A stretch of 64,000 nt of DNA from Pseudomonadota bacterium (GTDB taxonomy: Bacteria; Pseudomonadota; Alphaproteobacteria; Rhizobiales; Pleomorphomonadaceae). The DNA lies in NCBI GenBank assembly GCA_018262575.1, contig JAGSYU010000027.1, forward strand, positions 1-64,000, read 5' to 3'. This document shows positions 26,933-35,950 of the stretch, one piece after another. The notes under the pieces are model-generated. The model searched no databases, was not told the DNA's origin, and worked only from the letters and a program-made list of their open reading frames with translations. The translations under genes and the position numbers were made by a program. Position 1 is the stretch's first letter; each line of letters starts with the position of its first letter.

Positions 26933-28045
26933 TCACTCGATGACGATGCGCGGCGCCGCCCGCTCGGGCTTGCCGGCCAGCGTGTCGAGGACACGGCCGG
27001 CGATGGCGAGGTAGGATTCGGCGTGCGGGCCGGTCGGTTCGGTTGCCACCACCGGCAGACCGGCATCCGACGTCTCGCGGATGCGCATCTCCAGCGGCAC
27101 CTCGCCGAGGAACGGCACGCCGATGCGGCGGGCTTCCTGCGCCGCGCCGCCATGGCCGAAGATGTCGTGATGGGTGCCGCAATTGGGGCAGACGAAATAG
27201 GCCATGTTCTCGACGATGCCGAGCACGGGCACCTCGACCTTCTGGAACATGGCGACGCCGCGCCGCGCGTCGAGCAGGGCAAGATCCTGCGGCGTCGAGA
27301 CGATGACGGCCCCGGTGAGCGGCACCTGCTGGGCCATGGTCAGCTGCACGTCGCCGGTGCCGGGCGGCATGTCGACCACCAGCACGTCGAGATCGCCCCA
27401 GGCGCTTTCCCGCAGCATCTGCGTCAGCGCCGAAACGGCCATCGGCGCCCGCCAGATCATCGGCGTCTCCTCGTCGACCAGGAAGCCGATCGACATCACC
27501 TTGATGCCGTAGTTTTCGAGCGGCACCAGCGTGCGGTCTTCGTTGACCTCGGGCTTTTCGCCGGAAAGCCCCATCAGGCGCGGCACCGACGGGCCGTAGA
27601 TGTCGGCATCAAGGATGCCGACCGCAAGACCGCGCGCCGCAAGGGCCAGCGCGAAGTTGACGGCCGTCGTCGACTTGCCGACACCGCCTTTGCCCGAGGC
27701 GACGGCAATGATCGATTTCACGCCGGGGATGCCGTTCTTTGCCGGCGCGGCGTGGGCGTGACCGTGGGCCGGTGCCTTGGGCGCCGCGCTGCCGGGCGCG
27801 ACCTCGGCGGTCAACGCCACGGTCGCCTTGACGACACCGGGGATGGATTTCACCGCCGTTTCCGCTGCCGCACGGATCGGCTCGAATCGGGCGGCCTTGT
27901 CGGCCGGCACCGAGATCGACAACATCACCTTGCCGTCCTTCTCGTAGATATCCGACACGGCACCGGCCGCGACGATGTCCTTGCCGGTGCCCGGCATGGT
28001 GATCTTGCTGAGGGCGGCGGCGACCTGATCCTTGAGGCTTGGCAT
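26933..28045 (-). CDS. Mrp/ApbC/NBP35-family iron-sulfur carrier ATPase
   Basis: A 370-residue P-loop protein that carries or inserts Fe-S clusters. The N-terminal MIP18/DUF59 domain (about 10-85) is followed by a deviant Walker A (VASGKGGVGKSTTAVNFA) and the cluster-binding CxxC in YFVCPNCGTHHD. The start lies behind GGAGCACACC. The linker between the domains is His/Ala-rich (AHGHAHAAPAKNG). It is divergent from mobA, and in general supports Fe-S enzymes such as MoaA. Confidence 0.93.
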   Translation of the reverse strand: MPSLKDQVAAALSKITMPGTGKDIVAAGAVSDIYEKDGKVMLSISVPADKAARFEPIRAAAETAVKSIPGVVKATVALTAEVAPGSAAPKAPAHGHAHAAPAKNGIPGVKSIIAVASGKGGVGKSTTAVNFALALAARGLAVGILDADIYGPSVPRLMGLSGEKPEVNEDRTLVPLENYGIKVMSIGFLVDEETPMIWRAPMAVSALTQMLRESAWGDLDVLVVDMPPGTGDVQLTMAQQVPLTGAVIVSTPQDLALLDARRGVAMFQKVEVPVLGIVENMAYFVCPNCGTHHDIFGHGGAAQEARRIGVPFLGEVPLEMRIRETSDAGLPVVATEPTGPHAESYLAIAGRVLDTLAGKPERAAPRIVIE

Positions 28046-28158
28046 GGTGTGCTCCGAATTGCTTTGGTTCTACCTAATCTATAACGGGGACGACCGGGAG
28101 TGAATTTGCGACAGGGCAAGCATGCCGGCAGACGACCGGGCTTGCTTCACTCGAACGA

Positions 28159-28839
28159 ATGCCGTTCATTTCGCCCATGTACAGCTTTGCCGGTCTCATC
28201 CTCGCCGGTGGGCGATCAAGCCGCATGGGCGACACGCCCAAGGCCCTCGTCCATCTCGCTGGCGCGACGCTGCTCGAGCGAGCCGCGACGGTGCTCGCGC
28301 CGGAGGTCGGCGACCTCGCCGTCAACCTGCCGCCCGGCCTCGACCTGCCGGAGCTGGCGCTGCCGGTCATTCGCGATGAAACGCCGACCTTCGAGGGGCC
28401 GCTGGCCGGCGTTCTCGCCGGCCTCCGCCGGGCATCGGCGCTGTCGCCCCGGCCGACCCATCTGCTGACCGTGCCGGTCGACCTGCCGTTCCTGCCCTCC
28501 GGGCTCGCTGAACGCCTGGCGGCGGGCATTGATGGCCCGCAGACCATCGTCGTTGCCGAGGGACCCACGGGGAGGGCGCCGCTCTGCGCGCTCTGGCCAC
28601 TCTCGGTGGCGCCCCAGCTTGCGGCCTTCCTCGCCGGAGGATCGGAGCGGCGGGTTGGAGCCTTCCTCGCCGACCAGCCGACCAGCCGCGTGGCGTTCGC
28701 AGCGATCGTCGTCGCGGGGAAGACCATCGACCCCTTTTTCAACATCAATGCCCCGGCCGATCTTGTCGAGGCCGCTGGATTGATCGCCGCCGTCCGTCCG
28801 TGGTCATCCCGGCGTGCAGAATCCGGACCGGCGCAATAA
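28159..28839 (+). CDS. mobA: molybdenum cofactor guanylyltransferase
   Basis: A 226-residue nucleotidyltransferase that joins GMP to molybdopterin to give MGD cofactor. The motif FAGLILAGGRSSRMGDTPKA is diagnostic (LAGGxSxRMGxxK). An internal ATG at 28177 would start right before that motif and is equally likely, as neither start has a clear ribosome binding site. It is separate from the moaA gene of the same pathway at 41206. It is divergent from the Mrp gene. Confidence 0.88.
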   Translation: MPFISPMYSFAGLILAGGRSSRMGDTPKALVHLAGATLLERAATVLAPEVGDLAVNLPPGLDLPELALPVIRDETPTFEGPLAGVLAGLRRASALSPRPTHLLTVPVDLPFLPSGLAERLAAGIDGPQTIVVAEGPTGRAPLCALWPLSVAPQLAAFLAGGSERRVGAFLADQPTSRVAFAAIVVAGKTIDPFFNINAPADLVEAAGLIAAVRPWSSRRAESGPAQ

Positions 28840-29090
28840 TGTCCCCCGTTGCATCCGATCGCGGAATGAGATGAAGATGCGGGCGGATCGGCGTCAGCAC
28901 AAGGTTTAGGCAGTGCGTCGGTTCGCCGGAAGGTTAGGTGCGGCTGGCCGCTTCAACGAAGGATCTCAATTCCTCCGTCGGCTGCGCTGAAAACAACAGG
29001 GGGCTGCCGATCGGCCGCGACGGACGCCAACACGGCGATCGACGCGCGCCGGACGCGATGGCCGGCCAAACAGGTTCAGAGGGGATAACC

Positions 29091-29873
29091 ATGAAGTTCG
29101 CCAAGACACTCGTCACCGCCGCCGCCCTGCTTGCGCTGTCGCTCGGTGGCGCCGCGGCCAAGGAGTGGAAGAAGGTCATCATCGGCACCGAGGGCGCTTA
29201 TCCGCCCTTCAACTATGTCGACGCCGACGGCAAGATGAAGGGCTTCGACGTCGACATCGCGCTCGCTCTCTGCGAGGAGATGAAGGTGGAGTGCGAGGTG
29301 GTCGCCCAGGATTGGGACGGCATGATTCCGGCGCTCATGGCCGGCAAGTTCGACGCCATCATCGCCTCGATGTCGATCACGCCGGAGCGCAAGAAGACCA
29401 TCGACTTCTCCGAGAAGTATTACAACACGCCGCCGGCCATCGTCGCCCCCAAGGACACCGACATCAAGGGTGTCACGCCGGCCGACCTCGCCGGCAAGGC
29501 CGTTGGCGCGCAGGTGTCGACCATGCACGCCGACTATGTCGAGAAGATCCTGACCGACAGCGAGCTCAAGACCTATCCGACCGCCGATGAATACAAGCTC
29601 GACCTCGCCAACGGCCGCCTTGATGCCGCCAACGATGACAGCGTCGTCCTTTCCGAGTGGCTGAAGACCGAGGCCGGCGCCTGCTGCAAGCTGGTCGGTA
29701 TGGTGACGTCGGTTCCCGAGATCCATGGTCCTGGCGCCGGTGTCGGCGTTCGCAAGGAGGATACCGATCTGCGTGACATGTTCTCGGCGGCGATCAAGGC
29801 GATCCGCGCCAATGGCAAGTACCAGGAGGTCAACAAGAAGTACTTCGACTTCGACGTCTACGGCGCTGAGTGA
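29091..29873 (+). CDS. polar amino-acid ABC transporter binding protein (Lys/Arg/Orn/His type)
   Basis: A 260-residue periplasmic protein with a signal peptide (AKTLVTAAALLALSLGGAAA) and an SBP_bac_3 fold. The mature start KKVIIGTEGAYPPFNYVDAD and GFDVDIALALCEEM are typical of HisJ/ArgT proteins. The start is set by GAGGGGATAACC. The binding pocket has S-M-S-I-T-P-E-R typical of basic amino-acid binders. Two permeases follow after a 200-nt gap that holds a hairpin; no ATPase is adjacent. Confidence 0.9.
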   Translation: MKFAKTLVTAAALLALSLGGAAAKEWKKVIIGTEGAYPPFNYVDADGKMKGFDVDIALALCEEMKVECEVVAQDWDGMIPALMAGKFDAIIASMSITPERKKTIDFSEKYYNTPPAIVAPKDTDIKGVTPADLAGKAVGAQVSTMHADYVEKILTDSELKTYPTADEYKLDLANGRLDAANDDSVVLSEWLKTEAGACCKLVGMVTSVPEIHGPGAGVGVRKEDTDLRDMFSAAIKAIRANGKYQEVNKKYFDFDVYGAE

Positions 29874-29900
29874 GGGTACTTAAGACGACCGAATGAAACG

Positions 29901-29934
29901 GCGCGGGATTTGCTTTTTGGGAGCAGTCCCGCGC
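29901..29934 (+). promoter_or_regulatory. intercistronic hairpin after the binding protein gene
   Basis: GCGCGGGA (29901-29908) pairs with TCCCGCGC (29927-29934). Such stems after binding-protein genes usually stop transcription partly or shield the upstream mRNA so that the binding protein is made in excess. Its role is inferred. Confidence 0.5.
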
Positions 29935-30074
29935 TTGTTGCAGGCAAATGGTCCCGCTAGAGCATCCGTCGATCAGGTTAGATCAAGCTGATCGAAAAGC
30001 GGCTGCTCCAGGGCGGGAAGGCGTGGCGGCGGGAAAGCCACCGCGCTACAGGCGTGGACGGGGAGACCGGCCGG

Positions 30075-30785
30075 ATGGCCAACTACATGGAATTGCTGAG
30101 CTTTGGCGACACCGGCTGGGGCGACGAACTGGCGCGCGGTGTGCTGGTGACGGTGACTTTGGCGCTCGCCACCCTGCCACTCGGCCTGCTCATCGGATTT
30201 CTGATTGCCGTCGCGAAAAACTCCTCCGAACCGCTGCTGCGCAATGCTGCCCACGTCTACACGACGATCTTCCGGGGGCTGCCGGAACTCCTGACGCTGT
30301 TCCTCATTTACTACGGCGGCCAGATGGCGATGTCGGCGCTCTGGCGCCTGCTGTTCGGCCATGCCTTCGAGGTCAACAGCTACGTCGCCGGCATGATCGC
30401 GCTGGCGCTGGTCTTCTCGTCCTATGCCAGTGAGGTGTTCCTGTCGGCCTTCCGGGGAATCACCCTCGGCCAATACGAGGGAGCCTACGCCCTCGGCCTG
30501 TCACGCCCCCGCACCATGCTGCTGGTCATCCTGCCGCAGCTCATCCGGCTGGCGCTGCCTGGCCTGTCCAATCTTTGGCTCAACCTTCTGAAGGACACGT
30601 CGCTGGTGTCGGTGATCGGCCTCACCGATCTGCTCAGGAACACCAACATCGCCGTCGGCGTCACCAAACAGGCCTTCTTCTTCTTCTTCGTGGCCTGCTC
30701 GCTCTATCTCGTCATGTCGATCATCTCGTCCTTCGGCCTGCGCCGCGTGTCGGTCTGGGCCGAGCGCGGAGAGGGGAGGCGCTGA
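30075..30785 (+). CDS. polar amino-acid ABC permease, HisQ type
   Basis: A 236-residue permease with five hydrophobic helices (first: LARGVLVTVTLALATLPLGL). The EAA coupling loop is QYEGAYALGLSRPRTMLLVI. GGGGAG lies nine bases upstream of the ATG at 30075. It overlaps the next permease start by one base. Together with it, it forms the membrane channel of a basic amino-acid importer. Confidence 0.9.
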   Translation: MANYMELLSFGDTGWGDELARGVLVTVTLALATLPLGLLIGFLIAVAKNSSEPLLRNAAHVYTTIFRGLPELLTLFLIYYGGQMAMSALWRLLFGHAFEVNSYVAGMIALALVFSSYASEVFLSAFRGITLGQYEGAYALGLSRPRTMLLVILPQLIRLALPGLSNLWLNLLKDTSLVSVIGLTDLLRNTNIAVGVTKQAFFFFFVACSLYLVMSIISSFGLRRVSVWAERGEGRR

Positions 30786-31612
30786 TGGTCTACGTCGACG
30801 CTCCCTCCACCGAGCGGCCACCCGCCGCCGTCCGCCGCCGCTGGACCGGCGCCCGCGCCGCGGGCCTGATGCTGATGGTGCTCTGGGCCCTGCTCGGCCT
30901 CTCCATCATCTACATGCTGGTGATGGGCTATGATCCCGAGAAGGTGGCCAAATACGGCCCGCGTATCCTGAGCGGCATCTGGGTGACGTTGCACCTCGTG
31001 GCGTTGTCGCTCCTGCTCGGCGTGCTGATCTCGATTCCGGTCGCTGCCGGCCGCTTGTCCCATAACCCGATCATCGGCGGCATCGCCTTCGGCTACTCCT
31101 ACTTCTTCCGTGGCACGCCGCTTCTGGCCCAGACCTTTCTCGTCTACTACGGCGCCGGCCAGTTCACGGCCGAACTGAAGGCGATCGGTCTCTGGGTGTT
31201 TTTTAAAGACGCCTATTTCTGCGCCGTGCTGACCTTCTCGCTCAATACCGCCGCCTATCAGGCGGAAATCCTGGCAGGCGCCATCCGCTCCGTGCCCTCG
31301 GGGCAATGGCAGGCTGCCGATTCGCTCGGCCTTCGGCATGTCGTCACCATGGGTAAGATCATTCTGCCGCAGGCGCTGATCACTGCGTTGAGGCCCTACG
31401 GCAACGAGGTCATCCTGATGATCAAGGCGTCGGCCATCGCCTCGATCATCACCGTGCTCGACCTGATGGGACAGACCCGCTACGCCTTCTCCAAGTCCTA
31501 CGACCTGCAGATCTACATCTGGGCCGCCGTCATCTACCTCGTCACGGTGGAGGTGTTGCGGCGTCTGTGGGACTTGATGGAGCGCCGGCTCACGCGCCAC
31601 CTCCGGCGATGA
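30785..31612 (+). CDS. polar amino-acid ABC permease, HisM type
   Basis: A 275-residue permease with five or six hydrophobic helices and the coupling loop QWQAADSLGLRHVVTMGKII. The N-terminus carries 30 extra residues, rich in Arg/Pro, before the first helix. The start is the ATG overlapping the HisQ stop by one base. No gene for the ATPase (HisP) follows; the next gene is on the other strand, so the ATPase must be encoded elsewhere or shared. Confidence 0.9.
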   Translation: MVYVDAPSTERPPAAVRRRWTGARAAGLMLMVLWALLGLSIIYMLVMGYDPEKVAKYGPRILSGIWVTLHLVALSLLLGVLISIPVAAGRLSHNPIIGGIAFGYSYFFRGTPLLAQTFLVYYGAGQFTAELKAIGLWVFFKDAYFCAVLTFSLNTAAYQAEILAGAIRSVPSGQWQAADSLGLRHVVTMGKIILPQALITALRPYGNEVILMIKASAIASIITVLDLMGQTRYAFSKSYDLQIYIWAAVIYLVTVEVLRRLWDLMERRLTRHLRR

Positions 31613-31656
31613 TCCGGTGGGGGCGTCATCCCCTTTGTGAGGCAACCTCAAAGAAC

Positions 31657-31684
31657 AAGGCCCGAAGCGCGTGCTCCGGGCCTT
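31657..31684 (-). terminator. hairpin terminator between convergent genes
   Basis: AAGGCCCG (31657-31664) pairs with CGGGCCTT (31677-31684). On the minus strand TTGTTCTTTG follows, giving a modest T-run for the glycine-zipper gene; it could also slow plus-strand transcripts from the permease. Confidence 0.6.
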
Positions 31685-31728
31685 GCAATACGTCCGAGTG
31701 CGGCTCGTCAAGAGCCGCGCCGATGCTG

Positions 31729-32004
31729 TCAGCGGCAGGGCGTACGATAGGGCTGGCCGTAGCGATCATAGGCGATGCAGTCTTCGCGCGGTGCCGTGGC
31801 ACCGGCCACCGCCGCGCCGCCGATACCACCGACCGCAGCTCCGATCAGAGCTCCCTTGCCGCCGCCGGCGATGCCGCCAATCGCCGCGCCGCCCAGAGCG
31901 CCGATTGCCGCGCCGGTGGTGACGCGCTGCTGGGTGGGCGTCTGGTTGGCGCAGGCGCCAAGGCCGAACGCCAGAACGGTGACTGCAATAGCGAGAACTT
32001 TCAT
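31729..32004 (-). CDS. glycine-zipper lipoprotein
   Basis: A 91-residue small lipoprotein. The lipobox is FGLGAC at the end of a short signal peptide, giving a lipidated Cys at residue 18. The middle is a glycine-zipper stretch (GAAIGALGGAAIGGIAGGG, then ALIGAAVGGIGGAAVAG), as in SmpA/Pcp/YMGG-like outer-membrane proteins. The C-terminus CIAYDRYGQPYRTPCR contains two cysteines. It begins at 32004 with GGAGGC upstream. Such proteins associate with the cell envelope; the exact role is unknown. Confidence 0.85.
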   Translation of the reverse strand: MKVLAIAVTVLAFGLGACANQTPTQQRVTTGAAIGALGGAAIGGIAGGGKGALIGAAVGGIGGAAVAGATAPREDCIAYDRYGQPYRTPCR

Positions 32005-32177
32005 AACTGCCTCCAATTTGGTCCTGTCGTGACTCCAACGCGCCGGCAGCAAAGCGGTTCCCTGCGCCACCGCATCGCCGCCATCTGGTTCGCGTCCGCA
32101 TCTTTTGCTAGATGCGGCAAGGACAAGCGTCTGCAAGGATAAGCGAAAACACTGCAAATGGATAGATGAGGTTCAAG

Positions 32178-33047
32178 ATGGCAAAGGTCGTATTCCTCGG
32201 GCTTGGCGTGATGGGCTACCCGATGGCTGGTCACCTCCGGACGCGCGGCGGCCACGAGGTCACGGTCTACAATCGTACGGGCACCAAGGCGGAGGCCTGG
32301 GTGAAGGCTTTCGGCGGCAACGCCGCTCCGACGCCGCGCCAGGCAGTCGCGGGCTCCGACTTCGTGTTCGCTTGCGTCGGCAATGACGACGATCTCCGCT
32401 CCGTCGTGCTCGGTCCGGATGGCGCCTTTGCTGGCATGAAGGCGGGTGCCATCTTCGTCGACCACACCACCGCTTCGGCCGGTGTTGCCCGCGAATTGCA
32501 GGAAAAGGCGGCCAGCCTCGGTGTCGATTTTCTCGACGCGCCCGTGTCCGGCGGTCAGGCCGGCGCCGAGAACGGCGCACTGACGATCATGGTCGGCGGC
32601 ACCGACGCAAGCTTTGCCGCCGCCGAGCCGGTGATGCGCGCCTATGCCAAGATGACCGTCCACCTCGGGCCGTCGGGCTCGGGACAGCTTGCCAAGATGG
32701 TCAACCAGATCTGCATCGCCGGTGTCGTGCAGGGTTTGGCCGAGGCCATCCATTTCGCCAAGTCGGCCGGACTCGACGTCGAGAAGACCATCGCCGCCAT
32801 TTCCAAGGGCGCCGCTCAGAGCTGGCAGATGGAGAATCGCTGGCAGACCATGACGGCCGGCAAGTTCGAGTTCGGGTTTGCCGTCGACTGGATGCGCAAG
32901 GACCTCGGCATCGTCCTCGATGAGGCGCGGCGGACCGGCGCTCGCCTGCCAGTCACTGCCCTCGTCGACCAGTTCTACGCCGACGTCCAGGCGGCGGGCG
33001 GCAACCGGTGGGACACATCGAGCCTGATCGCCCGACTGGAAAAGTGA
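32178..33047 (+). CDS. 3-hydroxyisobutyrate dehydrogenase-family oxidoreductase
   Basis: A 289-residue beta-hydroxyacid dehydrogenase. The N-terminal Rossmann motif is FLGLGVMGYPMAGHL, the substrate loop DAPVSGGQAGAENGAL, and the catalytic Lys is in GQLAKMVNQICIAG. These features cover 3-hydroxyisobutyrate, tartronate-semialdehyde and related reductases; the substrate is not fixed by sequence. GAGG precedes the ATG at 32178. It is divergent from the glycine-zipper gene. Confidence 0.88.
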   Translation: MAKVVFLGLGVMGYPMAGHLRTRGGHEVTVYNRTGTKAEAWVKAFGGNAAPTPRQAVAGSDFVFACVGNDDDLRSVVLGPDGAFAGMKAGAIFVDHTTASAGVARELQEKAASLGVDFLDAPVSGGQAGAENGALTIMVGGTDASFAAAEPVMRAYAKMTVHLGPSGSGQLAKMVNQICIAGVVQGLAEAIHFAKSAGLDVEKTIAAISKGAAQSWQMENRWQTMTAGKFEFGFAVDWMRKDLGIVLDEARRTGARLPVTALVDQFYADVQAAGGNRWDTSSLIARLEK

Positions 33048-33233
33048 TCAACGCGTCGGTAGCGGCAGGGCACAGCTGCCGCCGCCGACCACCTTCGGCA
33101 TGGGTGCCATTCGCTTTTCGCGGAGCTGGTGCCCGCCATCGGCCGCCGATGCATAGGTCGGGTCCAGAAGAATAGGTCTGTCAGGGCGATAGCCCCCCAA
33201 GCCCCAGCGGCCCGATGCTGAAAATCTAGTCGC

Positions 33234-33248
33234 AAATGACTATCATTT
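33234..33248 (+). promoter_or_regulatory. Fur/Mur/MntR-like palindrome upstream of mntP
   Basis: AAATGACTATCATTT is a perfect 6-3-6 inverted repeat, within AT-rich DNA about 60 nt before the manganese riboswitch. Its shape resembles Fur-family boxes. The binding protein is inferred from the role of mntP. Confidence 0.5.
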
Positions 33249-33301
33249 TCAGTTAAGTATTTGAAATGACTTGATTTTGAGGGTGACGGACGATATCGAA
33301 C

Positions 33302-33400
33302 CCCCATCGGGGAGTAGCCACCGTCGCTTCAGACGGGATCGCGTCAACATGCTCGCACTCATTGCGTGGCGCGGTCAGCCGAAAGGTCCGGCAAGACCGT
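33302..33400 (+). promoter_or_regulatory. yybP-ykoY manganese riboswitch
   Basis: The conserved parts of the yybP-ykoY aptamer appear in order: GGGGAGTAGCC at 33309-33319, GTCAACATGCTC at 33343-33354, and GCGCGGTC with GGCAAGACC ending at 33398. This RNA binds Mn2+ and usually turns on Mn2+ exporters such as mntP, which starts 66 nt downstream. Confidence 0.88.
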
Positions 33401-33465
33401 GGTGACGCCATCTTCGGGCGAGATGTGACGACGTCATCCGGTATTGCGCTCGACTGGTACTGCCG

Positions 33466-34035
33466 ATGTCTCCGATCTCCATCGTCGTGCTCGCCGTGGG
33501 CATGTCCATCGATAGCCTGCTCGCCTCGGTCGGCGGCGGCGCCAGTCTCCGTCGCCAGTGCCGCTTCTGCGACGCGGTGCTGGTTGGCGCGGTGTTCGCC
33601 GTTGTGCAGATGATCACGCCGCTCCTTGGCTGGGTCGCAGGTGCCGCGGCCAGTTCCTACGTGGCGAACTTCGACCACTGGCTGGCCTTCGGTCTGCTGA
33701 CGCTGGTGGGCGGCCGCATGGTTCTGCTCGCCTTCCGTGCCGAGGAGGAGGGGGCCTGCGATGCCAGCTTCATCGGCACGCCGGTGGCGCTGGTGCTGAC
33801 CGCCGTTGGCACGTCCATCGATGCCATGGCCGTCGGAGTGTCGCTCGCCTTCGTCAAGGCCAACATCATCGTCATCGTGGCGGCGATCGGCGTCACCACC
33901 TTTCTGATGTCGGCCGGTGGCGTGCTGATGGGACGGCTGATTGGCAACCGATTCGGCCGCTCGGCCGAAGTGGTCGGCGGCCTGGTGCTGATCGGCCTCG
34001 GCTGCCTGATCCTGCGCGAGCATCTCGTGGCCTGA
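33466..34035 (+). CDS. mntP: manganese efflux pump MntP
   Basis: A 189-residue inner-membrane protein of six hydrophobic helices in two repeats. Conserved acidic residues are in GMSIDSLLASVGGG and in the second half's GTSIDAMAVGVSLAF. MntP exports excess Mn2+. The gene sits behind a yybP-ykoY riboswitch and a Fur-like palindrome, consistent with Mn-induced expression. The ribosome binding site is weak (TGGTACTGCCG), as expected if the riboswitch controls access to it. It is convergent with the MFS gene. Confidence 0.93.
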   Translation: MSPISIVVLAVGMSIDSLLASVGGGASLRRQCRFCDAVLVGAVFAVVQMITPLLGWVAGAAASSYVANFDHWLAFGLLTLVGGRMVLLAFRAEEEGACDASFIGTPVALVLTAVGTSIDAMAVGVSLAFVKANIIVIVAAIGVTTFLMSAGGVLMGRLIGNRFGRSAEVVGGLVLIGLGCLILREHLVA

Positions 34036-34090
34036 CGGTCTCTGGTCATGCCTGACCGCGCTTGAAAATTGTGTCCGAGGCCCTGGTCTT

Positions 34091-35269
34091 TCACGCTGTC
34101 CCGGCGAGCCGCTCGCTGAGCGCAAATCCGGCGAAGGACAGCAGCGACAGACCGGCCACCATCGGCGCCACCACCGGCCAGCCCCAATGGGTTGCCGCGT
34201 AGCCGACGAGCGGCGGCCCGATCAGCGATCCGGCCGCGCCAAACTGGGCGAAGACGCCATTCGAGGCGGTGACCAGCGACAACGGCGCGCCGCCTCGACG
34301 CAAAAGGACCGGCAGGCGGGTGAAGGCGACGGCAGCGACGAGACCGGAAATGGCGTTGGCAAGGATGACCGCCAGCGCGACGCCGGTGCCCGACAGATAC
34401 ACCGCCAGATCTTGACTGGGAAAGGCCGGGACAAACAGCGCGGCCGGCAGCGCGAGACCGATGGCGACCAGCATCAGCGGGCGCCGAGCTCCGTCGCCGT
34501 TGCCGACGAGGCGGGCCGCCGCGAAGCTGCCGGCAATGGTGGCGGCAGACGTCAGGCCGGTGACGGTGCCGGCGGCGGCAATCGACAAGCCCCAGACCTC
34601 CGAGAGATAGGCCGGCAGCATGCCGAGAACGCCGACTTCCAGCGTCGTGTAACAGCCAAAGCCGAGGGCGAGTGCCCACACGGCCCGTGGCGGCATGGCG
34701 AAGCCGCTCTGCCGGTGTTCGGCCATGGCCGGCAGCCGGAAGGTGCGTGGCAGCGTCACCAGGACGGCCAGCGCCCAGAACGTGAGGATCAGTCGCCAGT
34801 CGATCCAGCTGGCGGCGAGGCCGGACAACATCGTGCCCGCGGCGACGCCGACCGGCACGAACGTGCTCCAAAGGGCCAGTGCGGCCGCGCTGTCGCGGCC
34901 GGCCGCCATGGCGATCAGGCTCGGCGCCGCGATGACCACCATCAGATAACCGATGCTTTCGACGAGACGGGCCGCATAGAGCAGGGTTGCGTCGGGCGCC
35001 GCCGCCGCCGCGATGCCCGCCACTGCAATGAGCAATGACCCGGCCGCCAGCACGCTTCGTCCGGAAAAACGGGCCGCCAGGACGCCGGCAATGCTGCCAA
35101 GGCTGGCGCCACCCGCCTCGATCAGCGACACCATCAGCCCGGCGCCGGCCAGCGTCAGGTCGAGATCGCCGCGGATCGCCGGTAGCAGCGCCGCCATCTT
35201 GCCGAGTTGCGCAGCGGCCAGCACACCGGCGAGCCAGAGGAGAAATATGGTCGACCAGCGTCCCGTCAT
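34091..35269 (-). CDS. MFS transporter
   Basis: A 392-residue major facilitator with 12 hydrophobic helices. The N-terminal half has LPAIRGDLDLTLAGAGLMVS and the loop-2/3 motif AARFSGRSVLAAG. The start at 35269 opens with the first helix (WSTIFLLWLAGVLAAAQLG). It lies 59 nt downstream of an XRE regulator on the same strand, which may control it. The family fits CynX/NimT-like or drug-export MFS; substrate unknown. Confidence 0.88.
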   Translation of the reverse strand: MTGRWSTIFLLWLAGVLAAAQLGKMAALLPAIRGDLDLTLAGAGLMVSLIEAGGASLGSIAGVLAARFSGRSVLAAGSLLIAVAGIAAAAAPDATLLYAARLVESIGYLMVVIAAPSLIAMAAGRDSAAALALWSTFVPVGVAAGTMLSGLAASWIDWRLILTFWALAVLVTLPRTFRLPAMAEHRQSGFAMPPRAVWALALGFGCYTTLEVGVLGMLPAYLSEVWGLSIAAAGTVTGLTSAATIAGSFAAARLVGNGDGARRPLMLVAIGLALPAALFVPAFPSQDLAVYLSGTGVALAVILANAISGLVAAVAFTRLPVLLRRGGAPLSLVTASNGVFAQFGAAGSLIGPPLVGYAATHWGWPVVAPMVAGLSLLSFAGFALSERLAGTA

Positions 35270-35328
35270 CGTCGTCAATCCTTTCGGACGACGGCTAACA
35301 GTGCCACCAATCGAGCGCCACGCATGAA

Positions 35329-35874
35329 TTATGCGGGTCGGTCGTAGAACGAGGTGACCAGCCGGCCGGTCGAGCCGTCCGAGAGACGCAACCGCTCCCA
35401 CAACATCGGGCCAGGGCGGATGGGGATATCGGGATCGTCGTTGGCGCCGGTGTCGAAGGCGAGCGATCCGAGCTGGCCGTCATGCCAGCCGAGGTCGTCG
35501 AGCCGGGCTTCCGCCGCCAGAATCTCCTCCGACGCATAAACGAGCAGCGACCGGCCGAGATAGTCCTCGAGATCGACGTGCCAGTCGGCGGCACGGGCCG
35601 GCGAAGCGGCGAGCAGCCGGTGGGTGCGGTCGCAGATGAGATGGACCGGGCTCATCGATGTCTCGACGAGCCGCTTCAGCGCCGCATCCTGCGCCGGATC
35701 GGGGCGGGCCGCGAAGATCGTCTGCAACGCCCGCGCCTGCTCGATCGTCAGTGGCAAGTTGCCGCTTTCCCAGCGCGACACGGTCGGCTGGGTGACGCCC
35801 ATCAGGTCGGCGAGATGCGCCTGCTTCATGCCGGCGAGACGGCGCAGGCGCTTGAGCGGAAGGGTGGGAACCAT
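35329..35874 (-). CDS. XRE-family regulator with C-terminal sensor-like domain
   Basis: A 181-residue transcription factor. The N-terminal HTH_3 domain (LRRLAGMKQAHLADLMGVTQ then PTVSRWESGNLPLT) is about residues 8-60. The C-terminal part (HLICDRTHRLLAASPARAAD onwards) looks like a small PAS or MmyB-like ligand-binding region. It is upstream of and co-oriented with the MFS gene. The start at 35874 gives the usual length before the helix-turn-helix. Confidence 0.82.
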   Translation of the reverse strand: MVPTLPLKRLRRLAGMKQAHLADLMGVTQPTVSRWESGNLPLTIEQARALQTIFAARPDPAQDAALKRLVETSMSPVHLICDRTHRLLAASPARAADWHVDLEDYLGRSLLVYASEEILAAEARLDDLGWHDGQLGSLAFDTGANDDPDIPIRPGPMLWERLRLSDGSTGRLVTSFYDRPA

Positions 35875-35950
35875 CGCGGATTGCCTCGAGGAACCGGTCG
35901 CGGTTGGGCCGAGCAGAGTACGTCGCTCTCTTGGTTCGGGCAAGCCGGCC

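Noticed and set aside
25849-27282. Minus-strand frame of 477 codons
   Set aside because: Antisense to the EamA gene and out of frame with mrp; composition is Asp/Gln/Arg-rich with no known domain.
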